From NCBI RefSeq assembly GCF_023573145.1, contig NZ_CP097636.1:744001-808000 (forward strand): DNA of 64,000 bases, in the 5' to 3' direction. Within the stretch, counting starts at the first letter, position 1. Each line of letters begins with the position of its first letter. Under the pieces are notes generated by a model, which was not told the DNA's origin, ran no database searches, and saw only the letters and a list, made by a program, of their open reading frames with translations. A program made the translations under genes and the position numbers. Of this stretch, positions 35,865-44,612 are shown piece after piece. Source of the DNA: Aquincola tertiaricarbonis (GTDB lineage Bacteria > Pseudomonadota > Gammaproteobacteria > Burkholderiales > Burkholderiaceae_C).

Positions 35865-37136
35865 TCAGCCGCCTGATGGCAGCGCGTTCGGAGGCAGGCC
35901 CACCCGCCCGCCGGGCCGCCCCAAGGGCGGGTGCGCCCCCTCGGGGGGCAGCGAGCGCAGCGAGCTTGGGGGTAGGCTTACCGGCCAACCGGGCATGTTC
36001 AGGTAGTAGCGCAAGGCCTTGCCCTGTCCATGCGTCCACAGCATTCCGGCCGCCACCAAGTCGGCCAGATCGCGCGTTGCGGTGGGCTTGGAGGCACCGG
36101 TGAGCTTGATGTACTTCTGCGCATTCAAGCCGCCCAGGAAGCCACCGTCTCCGTCGTCCAGCAGCCGCTGCACCACCTTGCGCTGTCGTTCGTTCAAAGC
36201 AGCGGCGGCCGGCGTAGTCCAGAAGCGGGCTTTGGCAAGCACCGTGTCGACCACGCGGCCCGACTGCTCGGAGGCCAGCGCTACCTGTTGCGCAAACCAG
36301 ACCACCCAGGCCGTCGCGTCGGTGCTGCCGCGTTGAGCGGCGTTGAGTGCTTCGTAGTAGCCGTTGCGCTCGGCCAGCAACTGCCGGGACAACCCATACA
36401 GCCGCACTGGCGCCTGGTGATGTTGTGCCATCGCCAAGTCGACGATGGCACGGCCAATGCGGCCGTTGCCGTCTTCAAACGGGTGGATGGTCTCGAACCA
36501 CAGGTGCGCCAGCGCCGCCCTTGCCACGCCGTCCATCGCCGGCGCCTCGCCAGCTCGTGGGGTTGGTTGGTTGAACCAGGCGAGGAAAACCGTCATCTGG
36601 CCAAAGACCTGCGAGGAAGGCGGCGCTTCATAGTGCACCACTTCCTTGCCCGGGCGCCCACTGACGATTTGCATGGGGTCGGCATGGCTGCGGTAACGAC
36701 CGACCTCGATGCGGCGGATGCCGCTGGTGCCGCCCGGAAACAAAGCCGATTGCCAGCGCCACAATCGGTCGTGGTCCAGGGGCTGGTCAAAACTGCGGAT
36801 GGCGTCGTCGATCACCGCCACCTGGCCGTCGGCATGACGATCCTGGGGTCCAGCATTGGACAGGCCCAGGCGGCGCATGACCGAAGACCGCACGGCATCC
36901 GGCGACAGCCGTTGGCCCTCGATGGCGGCTGTGGCGATGGTTTCTTCCTCCATCAAGGTCTGCAACACCGAGACATCGCTTTGCAGACCAATGGCCTGCG
37001 CCTTGCCTTCGAGGCGCCCCTGCATGCGATGCGCATGAGCCAGCACCGGGCCGGCCTGCGCGGCGTTGAAGGTCAGCGCGGGCCAGTCGGGCTGCTGCCA
37101 CACCCAGCGTGGTTTGCGGAAGCTCATGAGCCGCAT
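35865..37136 (-). CDS. Fic-domain protein (AMP-transferase type) with DUF4172-like N-terminus and winged-helix-like tail
   Basis: The 423-residue protein has an N-terminal DUF4172-like region (WVWQQPDWPALTFN), an inhibitory-helix motif TAAIEG with Glu73, and the Fic core HPFEDGNGRIGRA with the catalytic His218. Fic enzymes usually transfer AMP from ATP to a target protein, and Glu73 would restrain this activity as in class II Fic proteins. Residues about 310-385 look like a winged helix (LNERQRKVVQRLL, then PTATRDLADLVAAGML). The ATG at 37136 is used; 37127 (MSFRKPRW) is as likely, and neither has a clear ribosome site. Palindromes overlap the start. The last 35 or so residues come from a repetitive intergenic element. 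No antitoxin gene is adjacent. Confidence 0.85.
   Translation of the reverse strand: MRLMSFRKPRWVWQQPDWPALTFNAAQAGPVLAHAHRMQGRLEGKAQAIGLQSDVSVLQTLMEEETIATAAIEGQRLSPDAVRSSVMRRLGLSNAGPQDRHADGQVAVIDDAIRSFDQPLDHDRLWRWQSALFPGGTSGIRRIEVGRYRSHADPMQIVSGRPGKEVVHYEAPPSSQVFGQMTVFLAWFNQPTPRAGEAPAMDGVARAALAHLWFETIHPFEDGNGRIGRAIVDLAMAQHHQAPVRLYGLSRQLLAERNGYYEALNAAQRGSTDATAWVVWFAQQVALASEQSGRVVDTVLAKARFWTTPAAAALNERQRKVVQRLLDDGDGGFLGGLNAQKYIKLTGASKPTATRDLADLVAAGMLWTHGQGKALRYYLNMPGWPVSLPPSSLRSLPPEGAHPPLGRPGGRVGLPPNALPSGG
35899..35973. repeat. GC-rich repetitive element at the 3' end of the Fic gene
   Basis: CCCCAAG (35919-35925) and CTTGGGG (35965-35971) enclose GGGCGGGTGCGCCCC, a C/G run and GCAGCGAGCGCAGCGAGC, giving a strong imperfect hairpin. 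The composition resembles a dispersed element often seen after genes in Comamonadaceae-type genomes; this is from memory and not searched. Only one copy lies in this window. The Fic reading frame continues through it to the stop at 35865. Confidence 0.5.
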
Positions 37137-37195
37137 TTTAGACAATTCGGCTCAAATCATGAGCCGTATAGGTCGAATTGGGGCTCATGAGCCCC
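37122..37195. promoter_or_regulatory. Three phased palindromes in the fic/GMC divergent region
   Basis: GCTCATGAGC (37122-37131), GGCTCA-AATCA-TGAGCC (37149-37165) and the perfect 16-mer GGGGCTCATGAGCCCC (37180-37195) share the core TCATGAGC. Their centres of symmetry are 37126.5, 37157 and 37187.5, that is 30.5 bases apart each time, close to three helical turns. The first covers the Fic start codons. This is a strong operator-like array for a dimeric regulator, possibly the winged-helix part of the Fic protein itself (inference). Confidence 0.6.
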
Positions 37196-37282
37196 AGCGC
37201 CTAACATGCACCCGGCCCGACCTGCCGGCCGGGTGCACAAGAACACGACGAACAAGACCGACAAGTTGGAGACAAGCCCGGC

Positions 37283-39016
37283 ATGCCTGAAGCAATCTAC
37301 GACCATGTCATCGTGGGCGGCGGTACCGCCGGCTGCCTGCTGGCCAACCGGCTGAGCGCCGATCCGCGGCGGCGCGTGCTGCTGCTGGAGGCGGGGCCGG
37401 CCGACAACTACCACTGGATCCACATCCCGGTGGGCTACCTGTACTGCATCGGCAACCCGCGCACCGACTGGCTGTACCAGACCGATGCCGACGCCGGCCT
37501 CAATGGCCGCCAGCTGCGCTACCCCCGCGGCCGCACGCTGGGTGGCTGCAGCAGCATCAACGGCATGATCTACATGCGTGGCCAGTCGCGCGACTACGAC
37601 GGCTGGGCCGCGGCCACCGGCAGCGACGACTGGGCCTGGCGCCAGGTGCTGCCCTACTTCCTGCTGCACGAAGACCACCACGGCGGCGCCAGCGAACTGC
37701 ACGGTGCGCAGGGCACCCTGCCCGCGGTGCTGCGAGGCCAGGCCGATGGCGACCGCGACGACGCCTACCTGCAGTCGCTGCGCGCCCGCGGCGCCGGTGG
37801 CGAGTGGCGGGTGGAGAAGCAGCGGTTGCGCTGGGACATCCTGGACGCCTTCGCCCGCGCGGCCGAGCAGGCCGGCATCGCCGCCACGCCCGACTTCAAC
37901 CGCGGCAGCAACGAAGGCGTGGGCTACTTCGAGGTGAACCAGCGCGCCGGCTGGCGCTGGAATACCGCCAAGGCCTTTTTGCGGCCGGCGCAGGGCCGGC
38001 CCAACCTGTCCATACAAGTGGGCGCGCAGGTGCAGCGGCTGCGGCTGCAGGCCGATGCCGACGGTGCCATGCGCTGCACCGGCCTGCGCTATTGGAACGG
38101 CCGCGAATCGGTGGAAGTGCGGGCGCGGCATGAGGTGGTGCTCAGCGCCGGCAGCATCGGCACGCCGCAGATCCTGCAGCTGTCGGGCATCGGGCCGGGT
38201 GCGCACCTGCACGAGCAGGGCGTGGCCGTGCTGCACGAGCTGCCCGGCGTGGGTGAGAACCTGCAGGACCACCTGCAGATCCGCGCGGTGTTCAAGGTGC
38301 AGAAGGTGAGCACGCTCAACGTGCTGGCCAACAGCCTGCTGGGCAAGGCCCGCATCGGGCTGGAGTACGCCGTCAACCGCAGCGGGCCGATGAGCATGGC
38401 GCCCAGCCAGCTGGGGGCGTTTGCGCGCAGCGACCCGTCGCGCGCCTGGCCCAACCTGCAGTACCACGTGCAGCCGCTCAGCCTGGATGCGTTTGGCGAG
38501 CCCTTGCACGGTTTTCCAGCGTTCACCGCCAGCGTGTGCAACCTCAACCCCACCAGCCGCGGCCGGGTGCGCATCCGCAGCCCGCGCTTCGAGGACGCGC
38601 CTTCGATCGCGCCGCAGTACCTGAGCACCGAAGAAGACCGCCAGGTGGCCGCGCAATCGCTGCGGCTGACGCGGCGCATCGTCGCGCAGCCGGCGCTGGC
38701 CGCCTACCAGCCGCAGGAGTGGAAGCCCGGCACCCAGTACCAGACCGATGAGGAACTGGCCCGGCTGGCCGGCGACATCGCTACCACCATCTTCCACCCC
38801 GTCGGCACCACGAAGATGGGCCGTGACGATGACCCGATGGCCGTGGTGGATGCGCGGCTGCGGGTGCGCGGCGTGCGCGGCCTGCGGGTGGTGGATGCGG
38901 GCGTGATGCCCACCATCACCAGCGGCAACACCAACTCGCCCACGCTGATGATCGCCGAGCGCGCCGCGCAGTGGATCGCACAGGACGCGCTGCGCGAGGA
39001 GGCCGCTCTCACGTGA
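37283..39016 (+). CDS. GMC-family FAD oxidoreductase
   Basis: The 577-residue flavoenzyme belongs to the glucose-methanol-choline family of alcohol oxidases and dehydrogenases. The FAD-binding motif [17 protein letters not shown] is at the N-terminus, followed by LLLEAGP. The GMC signature [21 protein letters not shown] (in parts: [11 protein letters not shown] and MIYMRGQ), the second signature [17 protein letters not shown] and the C-terminal catalytic region [10 protein letters not shown] are clear. The length suits alcohol or choline dehydrogenases without an export signal. It overlaps the downstream TauE/SafE gene by four bases. The substrate is unknown; betaine-pathway neighbours (betB, betI) are absent, so choline is not supported. 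Confidence 0.93.
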   Translation: MPEAIYDHVIVGGGTAGCLLANRLSADPRRRVLLLEAGPADNYHWIHIPVGYLYCIGNPRTDWLYQTDADAGLNGRQLRYPRGRTLGGCSSINGMIYMRGQSRDYDGWAAATGSDDWAWRQVLPYFLLHEDHHGGASELHGAQGTLPAVLRGQADGDRDDAYLQSLRARGAGGEWRVEKQRLRWDILDAFARAAEQAGIAATPDFNRGSNEGVGYFEVNQRAGWRWNTAKAFLRPAQGRPNLSIQVGAQVQRLRLQADADGAMRCTGLRYWNGRESVEVRARHEVVLSAGSIGTPQILQLSGIGPGAHLHEQGVAVLHELPGVGENLQDHLQIRAVFKVQKVSTLNVLANSLLGKARIGLEYAVNRSGPMSMAPSQLGAFARSDPSRAWPNLQYHVQPLSLDAFGEPLHGFPAFTASVCNLNPTSRGRVRIRSPRFEDAPSIAPQYLSTEEDRQVAAQSLRLTRRIVAQPALAAYQPQEWKPGTQYQTDEELARLAGDIATTIFHPVGTTKMGRDDDPMAVVDARLRVRGVRGLRVVDAGVMPTITSGNTNSPTLMIAERAAQWIAQDALREEAALT

Positions 39017-39756
39017 TCACTGATCCGTGGTTTTACGCCGTGGCGGTGCCCGCGGTGCTGCTGATGGGCCTCAGCAAGACCGGCTTCGGCGCCGGCTTCG
39101 GTGCGCTGGCAGTGCCCCTGATGGCGCTGGCCGTGCCGGTGCCGCAGGCGGCGGCCATCATGCTGCCGTTGCTGGCCATCATGGACGCTCTGGGCCTGGC
39201 CGCCTTCATCAAGGAGTTCGACCGGCAGCTGATCAAGCTGATCCTGCCCGCCGGGCTGCTGGGCACCGTGATCGGCACGCTGCTGTTCGGCGTGCTGCCG
39301 GCCAAGGTGGTGGCCGGCGTGGTGGGTGCGATCACGCTGCTGTTCCTGGCCATCCGCACGGTTTTTCCGCCGCGCGCCGATGCACCGCCGCCGCCGCGCT
39401 GGCTGGGCTTCGGGCTGGCCACGGTGTCGGGCTTCACCAGCTTCGTCGCCCATGCGGGCGGGCCGCCGATCAGCTTCTACGTGCTGCCGCTGCGGCTGCC
39501 GCCGGTGCGCTTCACCGCCACCATGGCGGTGTTCTTTGCGGCGGTGAATGCCTCCAAGTGGATTCCGTATGCGTGGCTGGGTTTGATCGACCTGGGCAAC
39601 CTCAGCACCTCGGCGGTGCTGGCTCCGCTGGCGCCGGTGGGGGTGTGGATCGGCGTGAGGCTGGTGCGACGGGTGTCGCCGACGCTGTTCTACCGCCTCT
39701 TTTCCCTCGGAATGCTACTGACCGGCTGCAAACTGCTATGGGATGGCATTCGCTAG
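39013..39756 (+). CDS. TauE/SafE (TSUP) family membrane transporter
   Basis: This 247-residue membrane protein has about seven or eight hydrophobic helices and the TSUP features GLSKTGFGAGFGALAVP in the first helix pair and VSGFTSFVAHAGGPPISFY in the second half. Members move sulfite, sulfonates or organic anions, mostly outward. The GTG start at 39013 overlaps the TGA of the GMC gene (GTGA), so the two are translationally coupled; a longer frame from 38971 lies inside the GMC gene. Export of a product of the GMC enzyme is possible but only inferred. Confidence 0.9.
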   Translation: MITDPWFYAVAVPAVLLMGLSKTGFGAGFGALAVPLMALAVPVPQAAAIMLPLLAIMDALGLAAFIKEFDRQLIKLILPAGLLGTVIGTLLFGVLPAKVVAGVVGAITLLFLAIRTVFPPRADAPPPPRWLGFGLATVSGFTSFVAHAGGPPISFYVLPLRLPPVRFTATMAVFFAAVNASKWIPYAWLGLIDLGNLSTSAVLAPLAPVGVWIGVRLVRRVSPTLFYRLFSLGMLLTGCKLLWDGIR

Positions 39757-39788
39757 CAGATCATTTCTGATTTGATGTGAAAATTCGT

Positions 39789-39815
39789 TCAAGACGCTAA
39801 CGGATGGTTCGATAA
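39789..39815 (+). promoter_or_regulatory. Sigma-28-like promoter of the first chemoreceptor gene
   Basis: TCAAGACG (39789-39796), an 11-base spacer and TTCGATAA (39808-39815) match the flagellar sigma-28 consensus TAAAGTTT-N11-GCCGATAA in spacing and in most key bases (TNAAG and CGATAA). It lies 41 bases before the ATG of the chemoreceptor gene, which is the expected class of gene. Binding is inferred. Confidence 0.6.
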
Positions 39816-39856
39816 GACAGTTGCAGCAGTTTTGCTGCTCGTCTTTGAGACCCAAA

Positions 39857-41410
39857 ATGCGAACCAATCTGCCAGTGACTGGCCGCGAGCATGTGCTGCC
39901 TGCCGGTCAGACCCTGCTGTCCACCACCGATACCCGCAGCATCGTGACCTACGCCAACGCGTCGTTCTGCGATGCCAGCGGCTTCACCCTGGAAGAGCTG
40001 CTGGGACAGCCGCACAACCAGGTGCGGCACCCCGACATGCCGCCGGAGGCCTTTGCGGACATGTGGCGCACGTTGAAGGCGGGGCGCTCGTGGTCGGCCC
40101 TGGTCAAGAACCGCCGCAAGAATGGCGACCACTACTGGGTGCGTGCCAATGCCGCACCGGTGCAGCAGGGCGGGCAGGTCACCGGGTACATGTCCGTGCG
40201 CACCCATGCGCCGGCGCAGGAGGTGCAGCAGGCCGAGGCGCTGTACCGCCGCTTCCGCGAAGGGCGGGCCGGTGGCCTGGCCTTCCGTGAAGGCATCGTG
40301 GTGCACACCGGCTGGCGCGCCTGGCGCAGCCTGCTGCGCACCATGCCGGTCAGCTGGCGGGTGCAACTGGGCACGCTGGCCATGGGGCTGGGCAGTGCCC
40401 TGACCCTGTGGCAGGTGGCGCCGGCCGGCGCCGCAGGGGGCGTGGCTGCGGGTCTGGCGACCATCGCCGGCCTGACCGCGCTGGCCGGCCTGTGGCAGCA
40501 CCGGCAGATCGTGCAGCCGCTGCAGCGGCTGCAGCAGCAGGCCCTGCAGGTGGCCGCCGGCCAGACGCACGAGACCGCCTCGCTCAACCGCATCGACGAA
40601 ATCGGCACCGTGGCGCGGTCCATCAACCAGGCCGGCTTGAACCTGCGGGCGCTGCTGGACGACGTGAAGGCGCAGGCGGTGGGCGTGCAGACGGCCAGCG
40701 AGGAAATCGCGCAGGGCAACGTTGACCTGAGCCAGCGCACCGAAGAAGCCTCGGCCAACCTGGAAGAAACCGCCGCCTCGATGGAGCAGATGACGGCGGC
40801 GGTGCAGCAGTCTTCTGCCCAGGTGCGTGAGACGGCCGCGCTGTCGGCCAGCGCCAGCGCGGCGGCCGCCGGCGGCGGCGAGCTGATGCGCGAGGTGGTG
40901 CAGACCATGCAGTCCATCTCGCAGTCCAGCCAGCGCATCGCCGAGATCATCGGCGTGATCGACGGCATCGCCTTCCAGACCAACATCCTGGCCTTGAACG
41001 CGGCGGTGGAAGCCGCCCGCGCCGGCGAGCAGGGCCGCGGCTTTGCGGTGGTGGCGGGCGAGGTGCGCAGCCTGGCGCAGCGCAGTGCGCAGGCGGCCAA
41101 GGAGATCAAGTCGCTGATCGCCAGCAGCACCGACCATGTGGAGCGCGGCTCCAAGCTGGTGGATACCGCAGGTGGCGCGATGGCCGACATCGTCGACCAG
41201 GTGGCCCGCACCCGCCAGCTGATCGAGCAGATCAACGCCTCCAACCAGGAGCAGGCGCTGGGCATCGAGCAGGTGAACCGCGCCGTGGGCACGCTGGACG
41301 AGATGACCCAGCGCAATGCCGCGCTGGTCGAACAGTCGGCCGCCGCTTCCGGGGGCCTGCAACAACGCGCCAGCCGACTCGTCGATGCAGTTGTCGCCTT
41401 CGCGCGCTGA
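39857..41410 (+). CDS. Aer-like methyl-accepting chemotaxis protein (PAS sensor)
   Basis: The 517-residue protein joins an N-terminal PAS domain (about 1-125) to a chemoreceptor signalling domain. The PAS part ([51 protein letters not shown]) closely follows that of Aer, which binds FAD and senses redox state or oxygen. Two hydrophobic stretches near residues 165-210 form a short membrane hairpin. The signalling tip is conserved: [20 protein letters not shown], then [14 protein letters not shown]. The ATG at 39857 is preferred to one at 39821 since both this protein and its paralogue at 46814-48364 start MR-NLPVT. It is expressed alone behind a sigma-28-like promoter. Confidence 0.94.
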   Translation: MRTNLPVTGREHVLPAGQTLLSTTDTRSIVTYANASFCDASGFTLEELLGQPHNQVRHPDMPPEAFADMWRTLKAGRSWSALVKNRRKNGDHYWVRANAAPVQQGGQVTGYMSVRTHAPAQEVQQAEALYRRFREGRAGGLAFREGIVVHTGWRAWRSLLRTMPVSWRVQLGTLAMGLGSALTLWQVAPAGAAGGVAAGLATIAGLTALAGLWQHRQIVQPLQRLQQQALQVAAGQTHETASLNRIDEIGTVARSINQAGLNLRALLDDVKAQAVGVQTASEEIAQGNVDLSQRTEEASANLEETAASMEQMTAAVQQSSAQVRETAALSASASAAAAGGGELMREVVQTMQSISQSSQRIAEIIGVIDGIAFQTNILALNAAVEAARAGEQGRGFAVVAGEVRSLAQRSAQAAKEIKSLIASSTDHVERGSKLVDTAGGAMADIVDQVARTRQLIEQINASNQEQALGIEQVNRAVGTLDEMTQRNAALVEQSAAASGGLQQRASRLVDAVVAFAR

Positions 41411-41422
41411 AGTCGTCGGCGT

Positions 41423-43309
41423 TCAGCGCGGCGGCGCCGGGTCCTCCGGCGCGGGCGCTGCGCCTTCGTCTTCGCGCTGGGCGTACCAGTCCACCTGGCC
41501 GCGGCCCTGGGCCGCTTGTTCGCGCTCACGCGCCCACAGCTCGGCCAGCTGCTGCCGGCCCTGCTTGGTGATGGCGATGAGCTTGGCCTCGTCGCGGAAG
41601 TGCGGCGCCATGCGCTCCAGCAGCGCCAGGTTGTGGCGGCGGAACACCATCGCCCGGTTGCGCGCCGCATGCGGCTGCCAGCCCAGCACCTCCAGCGCGC
41701 TGCGGCCGGTCATCAGCGCCGCGTCGAAGGTTTCGCGTTCGATGTGCTCGACGCCGCGGTCGCGCAGGCCGTAGTAATGGGTCACGTTGCGGGCGCGTGC
41801 CACGATGGTCAGCGCCGGGAAGTGCTGCTTGACCAGGTCCACCAGCTTCAGGCTCTGGTCCACGTCGTCCAGCGCGATGACGATCAGCCGCGCCTCGGCC
41901 GCGCCGGCCGTGCGCAGCAGGTCCAGCCGCGTGGCGTCGCCATAGAAGGCCGGTATGCCGAAGCGGCGCACGGTGTCGATGGCGTCGGCGTCGTGGTCCA
42001 GCACGGTGGAGGGAATGCCGTTGGCGAACAGCAGACGGCCGACGATCTGCCCGTAGCGGCCGAAGCCGGCGATGATGACCGGCGCGGTCTGCGGCTCCTT
42101 CAGCTCGCTTGCGGGGTCGTTGGGCTTGCGCGGCGTCTGCCGGGCCAGGCGCGGCACCAGCCAGCGGTCCGACAGCACCAGCAGCAGCGGCGACATCAGC
42201 ATCGACAAGGCCACCACCGCCGCCAGCAACGACGACTGCGGCGCGGTGATGACGCCGGCCTGCTGCGCGGTCTGGAACACCACGAAACCGAACTCGCCGC
42301 CCTGCGCCAGCAGGATGACGAACACCGGCCGCTCGGCCAGCGGAATGCCCATGCCGCGGCCCATGCCCACCAGCACCGCCACCTTCAGCAGCAAGAAGCC
42401 GAACACCAGCGCCACGATCAGCCCGGGTGAGGCCAGCACCACGTGGAAGTCGATGCTCATGCCCACCGCGATGAAGAACAGGCCCAGCAGCAGGCCCTTG
42501 AAGGGCTCGATGTCGGTTTCCAGCTCGCGCCGGTACTCGCTTTCGGCCAGCAGCACACCGGCCAGGAAGGCGCCCAGCGCCATCGACAGGCCCACCGCCT
42601 GCATCAGCGCCGCGATGGCCACCACCAGCAGCAGCGCCGCGGCGGTGAAGATCTCGGGCGTGCGGCTGCCGGCGATCCAGCGCAGTGCCGGCCGCAGCAG
42701 CAGCCGGCCGCCCAGGATGATGGCGACGATGACGCCGATGACCTTCGCCCCTTCGGCCCAGCCGTGGCCGTGCGGTCCGTCGGCGCCGCCGAAGGCCAGC
42801 AGCGGGATCAGCGCCAGGATGGGGATGGCCGCGATGTCCTGCAACAGCGCCACGCTCAGCACGCTGCGGCCGGCGCCGGTGGCCATCAGGTTGCGCTCGT
42901 TCAGCACGCCCAGGCCGATGGCGGTGGACGACAGCGCCAGCCCCAGGCCGGCCACCAGGCCCAGCCGCCAGTCCACGCCCAGGGCCAGGGCCACGCCCAG
43001 CATCAGCGCGGCCGAGCCCAGCGTCTGCACGCTGCCCCAGCCGAAGATGGGCCGGCGCATGGCCCACAGCCGGCGCGGCTCCAGCTCCAGCCCCACCAGG
43101 AACAGCATGAGCACGACGCCGAATTCCGCGAAGTGCAGCATGTCCTGCGGGTCGCTCACCAGGCCGATGCCGAAGGGCCCGATGACGATGCCGGCCGCCA
43201 GGTAGCCGACGATGGAGCCCAGCCCGATCGCGCGGGCCAGGGGCACCGCGATGACCGCGGCCGCCAGGTAGATGAGGCTCGTGTCGAGCCAGGTGCTGCC
43301 GTGTTCCAT
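41423..43309 (-). CDS. KefB/KefC-like potassium:proton antiporter (CPA2)
   Basis: The 628-residue membrane protein is a monovalent cation:proton antiporter of the CPA2 family. About twelve hydrophobic helices cover residues 10-385, with family segments GLGSIVGYLAAGIVIGP, LFLVGLELEPRRLW and the pore-lining ALLQDIAAIPILA. A TrkA-N (RCK) domain follows near 405-520, with the nucleotide-binding VIIAGFGRYGQIVGRLL. The start MEHGSTWLDTSLIYL at 43309 begins the first helix; the frame stays open far upstream over the KefF-like gene. It lies 14 bases downstream of that KefF-like gene. In Escherichia coli such pairs protect against electrophiles through glutathione-gated potassium efflux; the same role is likely here. 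The C-terminal tail is charged. Confidence 0.93.
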   Translation of the reverse strand: MEHGSTWLDTSLIYLAAAVIAVPLARAIGLGSIVGYLAAGIVIGPFGIGLVSDPQDMLHFAEFGVVLMLFLVGLELEPRRLWAMRRPIFGWGSVQTLGSAALMLGVALALGVDWRLGLVAGLGLALSSTAIGLGVLNERNLMATGAGRSVLSVALLQDIAAIPILALIPLLAFGGADGPHGHGWAEGAKVIGVIVAIILGGRLLLRPALRWIAGSRTPEIFTAAALLLVVAIAALMQAVGLSMALGAFLAGVLLAESEYRRELETDIEPFKGLLLGLFFIAVGMSIDFHVVLASPGLIVALVFGFLLLKVAVLVGMGRGMGIPLAERPVFVILLAQGGEFGFVVFQTAQQAGVITAPQSSLLAAVVALSMLMSPLLLVLSDRWLVPRLARQTPRKPNDPASELKEPQTAPVIIAGFGRYGQIVGRLLFANGIPSTVLDHDADAIDTVRRFGIPAFYGDATRLDLLRTAGAAEARLIVIALDDVDQSLKLVDLVKQHFPALTIVARARNVTHYYGLRDRGVEHIERETFDAALMTGRSALEVLGWQPHAARNRAMVFRRHNLALLERMAPHFRDEAKLIAITKQGRQQLAELWAREREQAAQGRGQVDWYAQREDEGAAPAPEDPAPPR

Positions 43310-43323
43310 GCCGTGTGCCTGCC

Positions 43324-43932
43324 TTATTCCGCCGGGGGCCGGTCGCTGTCCGACACGGGCAGGGTGAATTCCTCGGGCAGCGAGAGGTGCAGCGTCCAGT
43401 CGGGCCAGCGGCGCAGCTTGGTCAGGTAGGCCTGGGCGAAGGTCTGCAGCTCGGCGTCGGTGGCGCGCTGGGCGCTGTGCAGCACCTTGGGCGGCAGAAA
43501 GCGCATGCCGCACAGGTCGGCGGTCTGGGCGTAAGGGGGCATGAAGGCGTCGAACGGGTGGCGGTTGTAGCCGGCTTCGCTGTAGGCATGCACGCTGCCG
43601 CCGGTGGAGGTGACCAGCCACAGGTCCTTGTCGCGCAGGTGGTGGCCGCCGGGGCCGTAGGCCCAGCCGAAGGACAGCACCTCGTCCACCCACAGCTTCA
43701 TCAGCGCCGGCATGCCGTACCAGTGCATCGGGTGCTGCCACACCACCAGCCGGGCCCGCGACAGCGCCTCCTGTTCGGCCTGCACGTCGATCACGTAGTC
43801 GGGGTAGAGCGCGTAGAGGTCGCGCACCTCCAGCTCGGCCAGCCCGGCCTGCTGCAGCGCCTGCAGCAGGCCCCGGTGCACGCGCGAGTGTTCCAGGTGG
43901 GGATGGGCGAGCAGGACGAGGGTGGGGGCCAA
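43324..43932 (-). CDS. KefF/KefG-like flavodoxin-fold NAD(P)H oxidoreductase
   Basis: This 202-residue protein of the NQO1/flavodoxin-like family matches the ancillary subunits KefF and KefG, with LVLLAHPHLEHSRVHRGLL, DLYALYPDYVIDVQAEQEAL and the active-site region VVWQHPMHWYGMPALMKLWVD. It would sit on the cytoplasmic face of the adjacent antiporter and modulate it, and may reduce quinones. No ATG fits: the first frame M at 44019 lies across the divergent ParA start, and the homology begins at LAPTLVLLAH, so the TTG at 43932 is taken as start, with moderate certainty. The antiporter gene follows in the same operon. Confidence 0.85.
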   Translation of the reverse strand: MAPTLVLLAHPHLEHSRVHRGLLQALQQAGLAELEVRDLYALYPDYVIDVQAEQEALSRARLVVWQHPMHWYGMPALMKLWVDEVLSFGWAYGPGGHHLRDKDLWLVTSTGGSVHAYSEAGYNRHPFDAFMPPYAQTADLCGMRFLPPKVLHSAQRATDAELQTFAQAYLTKLRRWPDWTLHLSLPEEFTLPVSDSDRPPAE

Positions 43933-43991
43933 GGCGTGTGAGGAAGGGTGGCGTCTTCGATACCATAACCTTTCGAGACAAGGAGGTTCGG

Positions 43992-44612
43992 ATGCCGGTG
44001 GTCGTGATCGCAAATCCAAAGGGCGGGGCCGGCAAGAGCACCGTGGCCACCAACACCGCCGGCTGGATGGCCCGCCAGGGCCATGCCGTGATGCTGGGTG
44101 ACGTGGACCGCCAGCAGTCTTCCCGCCATTGGCTGGGGCTGCGGCCGCCCCAGCTGCCGACCATCCGCGGCTGGGAGGTGCAGCGTGACCACATCGTCAA
44201 GCCGCCCAAGGGCACCACCCATGTGGTGCTGGACACGCCGGCCGGCCTGCACGGCAAGCGGCTGGACGAGGTGATGAAGATCGCTGACCTGGTGCTGGTG
44301 CCGCTGCAACCCAGCCTGTTCGACATCCATGCCACCTACGCCTTCATCCAGGAGCTGCAGCGCCACAAGCGCAGCGACCGGGTGCGGGTGGGCATCGTGG
44401 CCAACCGCGTGCGCGAGCACACGCTGGCGGCCGAGCAGCTGCGCCATTTCCTGGACGAGCTGGGCGTGCCGGTGGTGGCCCAGCTGCGCGACACGCAGAA
44501 CTACGTGCAGCTGGCGGCCCATGGCCTGACGCTGTGGGACGTGGCCCCGAGCCGCGTGGAACGCGATTTGCCCCAGTGGCAGCCGCTGACGCAATGGATC
44601 GCCCAGGCATGA
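43992..44612 (+). CDS. Orphan ParA/MinD-type ATPase
   Basis: The 206-residue ATPase has the deviant Walker A motif KGGAGKST near residue 10 with the signature lysine, a VVLDTPAG switch segment and IVANRVRE in the position of the guanine/adenine-contact strand. The ATG at 43992 follows an excellent ribosome site (AAGGAGG at 43980-43986). There is no ParB gene or obvious centromere-like repeat next to it, so it is more likely a positioning factor for a protein cargo than a plasmid partition protein. Its stop overlaps the ATG of the MaoC-like gene (ATGA). The link to that enzyme gene is unexplained. Confidence 0.88.
   Translation: MPVVVIANPKGGAGKSTVATNTAGWMARQGHAVMLGDVDRQQSSRHWLGLRPPQLPTIRGWEVQRDHIVKPPKGTTHVVLDTPAGLHGKRLDEVMKIADLVLVPLQPSLFDIHATYAFIQELQRHKRSDRVRVGIVANRVREHTLAAEQLRHFLDELGVPVVAQLRDTQNYVQLAAHGLTLWDVAPSRVERDLPQWQPLTQWIAQA

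Noticed and set aside
35865..37136. Fic toxin of a FicT/FicA toxin-antitoxin pair
   Set aside because: No separate antitoxin gene is adjacent and the inhibitory TAAIEG motif is inside the protein, as in class II self-inhibited Fic enzymes.
37283..39016. Choline dehydrogenase of the betaine pathway
   Set aside because: The GMC family is certain, but no betB, betI or choline transporter is adjacent, so the specific substrate was not named.
43310..44335. N-terminal extension of the KefC-like antiporter
   Set aside because: It runs through the KefF-like and ParA genes in another frame and has no recognisable sequence; the first transmembrane helix starts at 43309.
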